DNA from: Lachnospiraceae bacterium
GTDB lineage: Bacteria > Bacillota > Clostridia > Lachnospirales > Lachnospiraceae
DNA length: 28,860 bases
NCBI GenBank assembly: GCA_902363835.1
Contig: CABJBM010000044.1
Span: 1-28,860 of the forward strand
Direction: 5' to 3'
Made by a program: the position numbers and the translations under genes. Shown piece after piece: positions 16,100 to 20,918 of the stretch (positions are counted from its first letter, which is position 1; the number at the start of each line of letters is the position of its first letter). The notes beneath the pieces are model-generated. The model had not been told where the DNA came from. It saw only the letters and a list, made by a program, of their open reading frames with translations, and did not search any database.

Positions 16100-16285
16100 A
16101 TGGACGTTTTAGGTATGTATCTTCTGCAGCGGGTATCAAATGAATTGACAATTCAAAAGTATGGTTCTTTTGAAAACCATTTTGTAACTCCCATTCCAGA
16201 TAACGCGGCCGCAAAGGCGGCCCATGAAGGCTATTTGTCATCCTCAAAGGAAGTGTTCCAACCTGTCAGGAAGGGTGACTTTTAA
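16100..16285 (+). CDS. small protein of unknown function (61 aa)
   Basis: I do not recognise this 61-residue protein. It has no Cys, no signal peptide and no membrane segment. The N-terminal 'MDVLGMYLLQRVSNELTIQKYGSF' is predicted helical, then comes a Pro/Ala part and a basic end. ATG 16100 is chosen over 16076 because AAAGGTGG ends 6 bases before 16100 while nothing suitable precedes 16076. The gene has its own promoter (15997-16024) and terminator (16339-16381), so it forms a dedicated monocistronic unit between mfd and spoVT. In many clostridial genomes a PrsA-type foldase gene sits in this position; this ORF is not related to it. The defined promoter, RBS and terminator make a real gene likely. 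Confidence 0.75.
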   Translation: MDVLGMYLLQRVSNELTIQKYGSFENHFVTPIPDNAAAKAAHEGYLSSSKEVFQPVRKGDF

Positions 16286-16338
16286 CCTGGGCTGTAAAAT
16301 TCCCCAATTCTTCAAGCAATAAACCAGGTTTAATTTAG

Positions 16339-16381
16339 AAAATCAGGGTTCGACTTTTTTTTAACAGTCGGCCCTGATTTT
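16339..16381 (+). terminator. terminator after the 61-aa ORF
   Basis: AAAATCAGGG (16339-16348) pairs with CCCTGATTTT (16372-16381), with inner CGACT/AGTCG (16351-16355 / 16366-16370). A second, looser pairing just upstream (AACCTGG 16284-16290 with CCAGGTT 16324-16330) begins at the stop codon of the ORF. Confidence 0.75.
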
Positions 16382-16386
16382 AAATT

Positions 16387-16415
16387 TTGGGAAAAATGGC
16401 AGACTTAAGTATAAT
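16387..16415 (+). promoter_or_regulatory. candidate promoter for spoVT
   Basis: TTGGGA (16387-16392), 17-bp spacer, perfect TATAAT (16410-16415), 66 bases before the spoVT start. In B. subtilis spoVT is sigma-G dependent. I found no convincing sigma-G match here, so the regulation may differ. Confidence 0.5.
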
Positions 16416-16480
16416 CTGTTGCATTCGTAGCAAAATAATATCAGCGATATTAAAATGCACAAGATGGAGGAATTTTTATT

Positions 16481-17029
16481 ATGAAAGCAACTGGCATTGT
16501 AAGAAGAATTGACGACCTGGGACGTGTAGTCATACCAAAAGAGATCAGAAGGACGCTCCGGTTAAGAGAAGGGACTCCGCTTGAGATATTTACAGACAGA
16601 GAAGGAGAAATCATTTTAAAGAAATATTCTCCCATGGTAGAGCTTACTGCTTTTGCTTCCCAATATGCAGAAGCCATGGCTCAGACTACCGGACTAACCG
16701 TATGTATCAGCGACAGAGACCAGATCATTGCGGTGGCAGGAGGATCCAAAAAGGAGCTTCTCCAGAAAACCATCAGCAAGCAGTTAGAGAATCTCATCAA
16801 CGAACGGACAGTGGTTGTGGCCGGAAAAGATGACAAGGGTTTTATCCCGCTGTCAGGGGAAACCCTGGAAGGGATAACGGCTCAGGTAATAGCTCCCATC
16901 ATCTGCGAAGGTGATGCAATCGGAGCGGTAGCTTTATTGAGCAGAGAGCCCAGAGCCCGTTTTGGAGATATGGAGACAAAGCTGGCCACAACAGCGGCAG
17001 GATTTTTAGGCCGCCAGATGGAAGGCTAG
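16481..17029 (+). CDS. spoVT: stage V sporulation protein T, AbrB-family regulator
   Basis: A 182-residue transcription factor. Residues 1-50 form the AbrB/MazE-type swapped-hairpin DNA-binding domain ('MKATGIVRRIDDLGRVVIPKEIRR'), and about 55-180 form a GAF-like regulatory domain. Length and sequence match SpoVT (178 residues in B. subtilis), which tunes forespore sigma-G genes. A GGAGG lies ahead of ATG 16481. It is followed by a 47-residue ORF 43 bases downstream. The place after mfd agrees with the Bacillus gene order. Confidence 0.96.
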   Translation: MKATGIVRRIDDLGRVVIPKEIRRTLRLREGTPLEIFTDREGEIILKKYSPMVELTAFASQYAEAMAQTTGLTVCISDRDQIIAVAGGSKKELLQKTISKQLENLINERTVVVAGKDDKGFIPLSGETLEGITAQVIAPIICEGDAIGAVALLSREPRARFGDMETKLATTAAGFLGRQMEG

Positions 17030-17072
17030 CCATGCTGCCAATCAGCATATATAAATCAGGAGGTGAACGAAT

Positions 17073-17216
17073 ATGAAGGTTTTTGTACCGGAGGAAGACG
17101 ATTACAGTGATGGCGATATCCCGGAAATTGATACGGAGCCATATAAGGATGGATTCTACATTGAACCACTGCCGGAATCGGAGCGGCCCAGGCGGGACGG
17201 TCCTGGAGGAAATTAA
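17073..17216 (+). CDS. small acidic proline-rich protein (47 aa)
   Basis: An unrecognised 47-residue ORF (MKVFVPEEDDYSDGD...RRDGPGGN) with an almost ideal Shine-Dalgarno, AGGAGGTGA, 6 bases before ATG 17073. It carries 14 Asp/Glu against 5 Lys/Arg, many prolines, and no Cys, so it is probably disordered. It lies 43 bases after spoVT on the same strand and ahead of the terminator at 17306-17357, so the two are likely one transcript. That would suggest a sporulation-linked role, which is inference. The RBS is the main evidence that it is translated. Confidence 0.65.
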   Translation: MKVFVPEEDDYSDGDIPEIDTEPYKDGFYIEPLPESERPRRDGPGGN

Positions 17217-17305
17217 CCAGATGCTTCTGTAATAATCCAGGCAAATATATCTTACAGGCATACCTCTTTGCCCGGAAAGCATGGACAGCAATGAGGAAAT
17301 CACAA

Positions 17306-17357
17306 AAAAAGAAACGGCGGGAACACTGGTTTTGTGTTCGGACGCCGTTTCTTTTTT
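17306..17357. terminator. bidirectional terminator between spoVT unit and MBL gene
   Basis: AAAAAGAAACGGCG (17306-17319) pairs with CGCCGTTTCTTTTT (17343-17356), with inner GAACAC/GTGTTC. A-tract and T-tract on both sides fit termination in both directions between convergent genes. Confidence 0.9.
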
Positions 17358-17368
17358 ATGAGAACCAA

Positions 17369-18349
17369 TTAATAGATGATCTGATCTCCGTCCTTGATGC
17401 AGTAATTTACCCTTACTCCCAGTTCCTCCATCCATTTCCTGGTCTCCAGGGTCTTCCAGTCCCCGCTGCCGATTCCGCCGCCGCTGTCGTTATTCCACAG
17501 CCAGAGGGGGCAGGGCCAGAGGGCGATCTGAGGCTTGATAATGGCATATACTTCGCGGTTTACGCCGTACTGGCCATGATGGGACATCTGGACGATGTCA
17601 CTTTTTAAATCCTCTGCACTGCGTTCCGCAGCCAGAAGCTCACCGGCTTCCGGTCCCATATCACCCAGCACCAGGATGCTTACATCATTTAAGAAAAATT
17701 TATAAGCAATGGAGCTGTTATTTACAGAGGTGGCATCCAGAAGATAAGGGTTATTTAAAACCTTGGCTTTTATCTGCCCCAGCTGAATCTCCTGATCTTT
17801 TTGTACGGTGTGGAGTTTTTCGGCGGGAAGAGTTTTAAAGGCCGATATCAGACTGTACACCGTATCATTCCGGGAAGGTTCCACTTTTTCATACCAGGAT
17901 ATATCTGCCAGGGAATAATAGATATTATCAATGGTAATCTGGCTGTCCGGGTTACCTAGAATCTGGACGAGAGCCCCCACATGATCTGAGTGAGGATGGG
18001 TGATAAACCAACCGGATACATGTCCGCCTTTGGAACGGAGCACTTCTGTTAAATGGGCCGCATCAATGTCCCAGCCTCCGTCAATGACTACAAGGGTTCC
18101 GTCCTTGTCCTGTAAAATCATGGAAAGCATCTGCCGGTTGTCGTAATCTGCCAGCAGGGATAAGCTGCCGCCGTTAAATATTTTGCTTCCCGGTCCGATA
18201 TTAAGGGCCGGTCCAAAGCTCATACCGCGTACCGTCAAGTCCCCGGCCGAAGAAGCGGGTGTCAGAAGTTCTGTGGTAAATGCGGTAAATACAATGTTCA
18301 AAAACAGCACACAAGCTGCTATTTTTTTCCATATGCTAAAATTTTTCAT
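17369..18349 (-). CDS. exported MBL-fold hydrolase, ComEC C-terminal-like
   Basis: A 326-residue metallo-beta-lactamase-fold protein. Residues 5-25 form a hydrophobic signal or anchor segment, so the domain probably acts outside the membrane. Metal ligands are H118-P-H120-S-D122-H123, D230 in 'LVLGDMG' and H257-H258-G. The fold resembles the hydrolase domain at the end of ComEC/Rec2, but without the competence channel. GGAGG lies 5 bases before ATG 18349; the in-frame ATG at 18367 lacks such a site. The gene is on the opposite strand inside an otherwise plus-strand cluster, between spoVT and mazG, which suggests later insertion. Substrate (nucleic acid, phosphoester or other) is unknown. Confidence 0.87.
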   Translation of the reverse strand: MKNFSIWKKIAACVLFLNIVFTAFTTELLTPASSAGDLTVRGMSFGPALNIGPGSKIFNGGSLSLLADYDNRQMLSMILQDKDGTLVVIDGGWDIDAAHLTEVLRSKGGHVSGWFITHPHSDHVGALVQILGNPDSQITIDNIYYSLADISWYEKVEPSRNDTVYSLISAFKTLPAEKLHTVQKDQEIQLGQIKAKVLNNPYLLDATSVNNSSIAYKFFLNDVSILVLGDMGPEAGELLAAERSAEDLKSDIVQMSHHGQYGVNREVYAIIKPQIALWPCPLWLWNNDSGGGIGSGDWKTLETRKWMEELGVRVNYCIKDGDQIIY

Positions 18350-18480
18350 AGCTGCCTCCGGTTTCATTAAAAGTCCCCTTTATTATAAGGGAACATGCTC
18401 TTTTTTAACAGGGGGAACAAGCAATTGTCAGAAAAACTTCAGAATTAAAAAGAAAGCATTTTCAATGGAATGCCGGGTTA

Positions 18481-18489
18481 TGATATAAT
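18481..18489 (+). promoter_or_regulatory. extended -10 promoter for mazG
   Basis: TGA-TATAAT (TATAAT at 18484-18489) lies 22 bases before the mazG start, with only a weak -35 (TTTCAA or TTCAAT near 18460). The core ATGATATARTAAT recurs ahead of hup (18930) and at 26301. Confidence 0.6.
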
Positions 18490-18511
18490 AATCACAAAAG
18501 GAGGAGGAGCC

Positions 18512-18904
18512 ATGTATACTTTTGATGATTTAGTAAATATTACAAATAAACTGCGTTCCAATGAAGGCTGTCCCTGGGACAGGGAGCAGACTTATGAGAG
18601 TCTGAAGAAATGCCTGACAGAGGAATGCGGAGAGGTTCTTGGAGCCATTGATCATGAGGATATGGAAAACCTTTGCGAGGAGCTGGGAGATGTCCTGTTT
18701 CTGGTAATGCTTTACAGCCAAATCGCAAAGGAAAAAGGAGACTTTTCCTTTGATGATGTGGTGAAGGGAATCTGTGAAAAAATGGTACGCAGGCACCCTC
18801 ACGTTTTTGGCGGTGAAAACCCAGGTTTGCAGCAGGAAGGACAGGCCCTTTGGGATGCAATAAAAAAGCAGGAGAAAGCTCGCCAAAAGTGCGAAAAACC
18901 TTGA
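18512..18904 (+). CDS. mazG: MazG-type nucleoside triphosphate pyrophosphohydrolase
   Basis: A 130-residue single-domain MazG that hydrolyses (d)NTPs to NMP and pyrophosphate as a house-cleaning enzyme. The EExxE...ExxD metal site is visible as E37-E-C-G-E41 and E56-E57-L-G-D60, along with 'GCPWDREQTYESL' and 'RRHPHVFG'. It is half the length of E. coli MazG and lacks the methylase-like part that is fused in B. subtilis YabN. AGGAGGAGG precedes ATG 18512; the longer in-frame start at 18470 lies upstream of the promoter and is rejected. Confidence 0.95.
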   Translation: MYTFDDLVNITNKLRSNEGCPWDREQTYESLKKCLTEECGEVLGAIDHEDMENLCEELGDVLFLVMLYSQIAKEKGDFSFDDVVKGICEKMVRRHPHVFGGENPGLQQEGQALWDAIKKQEKARQKCEKP

Positions 18905-18929
18905 CAAAAACGGGAGAAACAGCTATAAA
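18901..18929 (+). promoter_or_regulatory. strong sigma-A promoter for hup
   Basis: Perfect -35 TTGACA (18901-18906), 17-bp spacer, -10 TATAAA (18924-18929), overlapping the mazG stop codon. A second -10-like TATAGT follows at 18933-18938. This fits high-level expression of the DNA-binding protein HU. Confidence 0.85.
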
Positions 18930-18994
18930 TGATATAGTAATCGTGTTATGCGAAAAATCGTAGCCTGGTGCTACATTCTAGGAGGAAGATATCA

Positions 18995-19270
18995 ATGAAC
19001 AAAGCAGAGTTAATCGCAGCAGTCGCAGAAAAAGCAGAGCTGTCCAAAAAGGATGCAGAGAAGGCAGTTAAGGCTTTGACAGATGTAATATCTGAGGAAC
19101 TGGTTAAAGGCGAGAAGATCCAGTTAGTTGGTTTTGGTACATTTGAGGTATCTGAAAGAGCTGCAAGAGAGGGAAGAAATCCAAAGAGCGGTGAAGTTAT
19201 GAACATCCCTGCTTCCAAGACACCAAAGTTTAAAGCTGGAAAAGCTTTAAAGGATATGGTGAACGCTTAA
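18995..19270 (+). CDS. hup: DNA-binding protein HU
   Basis: A 91-residue HU-family nucleoid protein with the standard opening '[25 protein letters not shown]' and the beta-arm region '[28 protein letters not shown]'. It binds DNA as a dimer without strict sequence preference and shapes the chromosome. AGGAGG at 18980-18985 sets the start at ATG 18995. A near-perfect promoter lies upstream. rqcP starts 4 bases after the stop, so the two are co-transcribed. Confidence 0.98.
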   Translation: MNKAELIAAVAEKAELSKKDAEKAVKALTDVISEELVKGEKIQLVGFGTFEVSERAAREGRNPKSGEVMNIPASKTPKFKAGKALKDMVNA

Positions 19271-19273
19271 TTC

Positions 19274-19513
19274 ATGAGGCTGGATAAGTTTCTTAAGGTT
19301 TCCCGCCTGATCAAGAGAAGAACCGTAGCTAACGAAGCTTGTGATGCAGGCCGTGTACTTGTAGGCGGCAAGCCTGCAAAGGCTTCCTTAAATATTAAGG
19401 AAGGCGATATAATAGAGATTCATTTTGGGACCAGCTCGGTAAAAGTGGAAGTTCTTGATGTGGCGGAAACAGTAAAAAAGGATGAAGCAAAAGAGCTTTA
19501 CCGTTATCTCTAG
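19274..19513 (+). CDS. rqcP: S4-domain ribosome quality control protein RqcP
   Basis: A 79-residue S4 RNA-binding protein ('MRLDKFLKVSRLIKRRTVANEACDAGRVLVGGKPAKAS'), the YabO/HslR-like family. In B. subtilis RqcP stabilises peptidyl-tRNA on the stalled 50S subunit while RqcH adds C-terminal alanine tails. Its place between hup and yabP matches the Bacillus mazG-yabO-yabP order. It begins 4 bases after hup and probably relies on coupling or the hup transcript. The unit ends at the hairpin at 19560-19601. Confidence 0.94.
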   Translation: MRLDKFLKVSRLIKRRTVANEACDAGRVLVGGKPAKASLNIKEGDIIEIHFGTSSVKVEVLDVAETVKKDEAKELYRYL

Positions 19514-19545
19514 TTCACAGTTTCGATACGTACGATAAATTTCAG

Positions 19546-19574
19546 TAATATTGGAGCGCACCTCCTAATATACT
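19546..19574 (+). promoter_or_regulatory. candidate sigma-E promoter for yabP
   Basis: -35 TAATATT (19546-19552) matches the sigma-E form KMATATT in full. After a 14-bp spacer, AATATACT (19567-19574) matches 6 of 8 positions of CATACAMT. Transcription would start near 19581, inside the loop of the terminator hairpin at 19560-19601, so the mRNA would lack the hairpin's 5' arm. yabP is a sigma-E gene in B. subtilis. Confidence 0.6.
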
Positions 19575-19601
19575 TTAGACAGGTATATTAGGAGGTTTTT
19601 T
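19560..19601 (+). terminator. terminator after rqcP that also hides the yabP ribosome binding site
   Basis: A perfect 14-bp stem (ACCTCCTAATATAC at 19560-19573 with GTATATTAGGAGGT at 19583-19596) is followed by six T (19596-19601). The 3' arm contains AGGAGG (19590-19595), the yabP Shine-Dalgarno, 8 bases before its ATG. RNA coming from hup-rqcP would be terminated here, or would carry a blocked RBS. Confidence 0.9.
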
Positions 19602-19603
19602 GT

Positions 19604-19888
19604 ATGGAAGAAAAAGTAAATATCCGCCCTCACAGGCTGACAATAGAAAACCGGGCCTCCGGTACGATGACGGGAATACGGGAAGTGGTTTCCTTTGATG
19701 AGAACCAGGTGGTTCTGGATACGGACATGGGACTTTTGACTTTAAAGGGCAAGGAACTTCATGTCAGCCGCTTAACCCTTGAAAAGGGAGAAGTGGATTT
19801 AAACGGCAATATAGAGAGTCTTACCTATTCCTCCAATGAAGCCCTGCGCAGGTCTGGGGAATCCCTGATTTCCCGGCTGTTCAAATAA
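19604..19888 (+). CDS. yabP: sporulation protein YabP
   Basis: A 94-residue YabP/YqfC-family protein ('RPHRLTIENRASGTMTGIREVVSFDENQVVLDTDMGLLTLKGKELHVSRLTLEKGEVDLNG' spans the family core). It is a mother-cell sporulation protein linked to spore cortex formation; its molecular action is unknown. ATG 19604 follows AGGAGG at 8 bases. Expression is probably restricted to sigma-E transcripts by the nested terminator. It is followed by yabQ. Confidence 0.93.
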   Translation: MEEKVNIRPHRLTIENRASGTMTGIREVVSFDENQVVLDTDMGLLTLKGKELHVSRLTLEKGEVDLNGNIESLTYSSNEALRRSGESLISRLFK

Positions 19889-19889
19889 A

Positions 19890-19957
19890 AAGCGAAGTTC
19901 GGCTCGCCCAGGGGGCATGGGACGGCTGATTTTGTAATCCCAGCCGGCACTTCGCTT
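19890..19957 (+). other. compound hairpin between yabP and yabQ
   Basis: AAGCGAAGT (19890-19898) pairs with ACTTCGCTT (19949-19957). An inner stem CGGCTG (19923-19928) / CAGCCG (19941-19946) sits inside. No T-run follows, so termination is doubtful. It fills most of the 106-base gap and may stabilise or process the mRNA. Confidence 0.6.
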
Positions 19958-19994
19958 GATGACCCTAAGAAAATTATGCCACTGAAGGAGTCAT

Positions 19995-20357
19995 ATGAGC
20001 GTTCATATCGTTTATGAAGTAAAACTTCTGCTCTACAGCTTTTTAACAGGCGCAGGGCTTATGATCACATATGACCTGTTACGTATTTTCCGTATTTTTA
20101 TTCCTCATTCCTATGTGTTTATAGGAATCGAGGACATGATATACTGGGTATATGCCGCTCTGGTCACGTTTTCCCTGCTGTATGAACAGAATGACGGAGG
20201 ATTAAGAGGATATGCCGTTGCTGGAGTATTTATCGGAATGTTTTTATATGATAGAATAGTAAGCAGACATTTCCTAAAGCTATTGAAACATTTTCGAAAA
20301 TATCTTAAAATGAAGATAGATGGTTGTAACCAAAGAAAGAAGCGGCGTCAGAGGTGA
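19995..20357 (+). CDS. yabQ: spore cortex biosynthesis protein YabQ
   Basis: A 120-residue membrane protein with about three hydrophobic helices (near residues 8-30, 42-63 and 71-88) and a very basic C-terminus (KKRRQR). YabQ is needed for cortex assembly in B. subtilis and localises to the membranes around the forespore. This copy is shorter than the Bacillus protein (about 210). AAGGAG precedes ATG 19995. divIC starts 4 bases after the stop. A candidate promoter for divIC lies inside the gene at 20229-20257. Confidence 0.88.
   Translation: MSVHIVYEVKLLLYSFLTGAGLMITYDLLRIFRIFIPHSYVFIGIEDMIYWVYAALVTFSLLYEQNDGGLRGYAVAGVFIGMFLYDRIVSRHFLKLLKHFRKYLKMKIDGCNQRKKRRQR
20229..20257 (+). promoter_or_regulatory. 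candidate vegetative promoter for divIC inside yabQ
   Basis: TTTATC (20229-20234), 17-bp spacer, extended -10 TGA-TAGAAT (20252-20257), the same -10 as at the FAD oxidoreductase promoter. It would give a leader of about 100 bases to divIC and bypass the terminator before yabP. Confidence 0.45.
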
Positions 20358-20361
20358 TTGT

Positions 20362-20685
20362 ATGAACAAGATAGGAAAATCAAGAAGAAAGAGAAAAGAC
20401 AGATGGGGAAACCGGATGGCCCTTATTGGTATAACCTTTGTTGTGTTCAGCCTTGCCGTGATTGTTACTATTAAAGGAGCCGGGTTAAAGGAAAAGGAGC
20501 GGGAATATGAGCTCCGTCTGGAGAATCTTCAGGCCCAGGTGGACAAGGAAGAGGAACGGTCCAAGAAATTAGAGGAATACCGGATCTATGTCCAGACCAA
20601 GCAATATATTGAAGAAGTTGCAAAGCAGAAGCTGGGACTTGTAAATCCTGATGAGATTCTTTTAAAGCCGGCCCGAAGACAATGA
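20362..20685 (+). CDS. divIC: cell division protein DivIC (FtsB-like septum initiator)
   Basis: A 107-residue bitopic protein. A basic cytoplasmic head (KSRRKRKDRWGNR) is followed by one membrane helix at about 19-38, a coiled coil at about 42-72 and the typical 'AKQKLGLVNPDE' ending. DivIC/FtsB joins FtsL and DivIB/FtsQ in the divisome. ATG 20362 is preferred over 20320 because AGAGGTG lies 6 bases before it and the longer form would overlap yabQ heavily. Context (yabQ before, spoIIE after) agrees with Bacillus. No YabR S1-domain gene follows. Confidence 0.93.
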   Translation: MNKIGKSRRKRKDRWGNRMALIGITFVVFSLAVIVTIKGAGLKEKEREYELRLENLQAQVDKEEERSKKLEEYRIYVQTKQYIEEVAKQKLGLVNPDEILLKPARRQ

Positions 20686-20759
20686 AATGTTCTATGTCCA
20701 AGGTGCATGGACAATAAAGGAGAAAGCTGTCGTACGATTTTTGGTTGTGAGTCAGCCGT

Positions 20760-20793
20760 TTTGACAAATATTTCCCTTCTGCCTGTATATAAT
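20760..20793 (+). promoter_or_regulatory. Spo0A-activated sigma-A promoter for spoIIE
   Basis: -35 TTGACA (20761-20766) and -10 TATAAT (20788-20793) are both perfect but 21 bp apart. TTTGACAAA (20760-20768) is the exact reverse complement of a 0A box (TTTGTCAAA) and overlaps the -35. An imperfect 0A match, TGTCGTA, lies at 20728-20734. The B. subtilis spoIIE and spoIIG promoters have this same 21-22 bp spacing with 0A boxes at the -35 and need phosphorylated Spo0A. Confidence 0.85.
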
Positions 20794-20798
20794 GTGGT

Positions 20799-20881
20799 TT
20801 ATGAGAAGCTGCATTTCAGTTTCTCATAAAAAGGTGCTGTTTTTGCACCATCCATCCGATTATGAAAACTTGTTTTCATAA
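20799..20881 (+). other. structured 5' leader of spoIIE with three hairpins
   Basis: Three hairpins follow each other: TTATGAGAA/TTCTCATAA (20799-20829), GGTGC/GCACC (20833-20849) and the perfect TTATGAAAAC-TT-GTTTTCATAA (20860-20881). None is followed by a T-run. They occupy nearly the whole leader between the Spo0A-type promoter and the ribosome binding site at 20908-20912. Confidence 0.7.
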
Positions 20882-20918
20882 TATGGTTTAAAGCATGATA
20901 CAGGCAGGAGGGATTTTT

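Noticed and set aside
16420..16480. sigma-G promoter for spoVT
   Set aside because: GCATT and a CATA-like segment can be found but at the wrong distance; the sigma-A-like pair at 16387-16415 is better.
16899..17435. 178-codon minus-strand frame across spoVT, the 47-aa ORF and a terminator
   Set aside because: It runs through a bidirectional terminator and across a recognised gene; no RBS and no family likeness.
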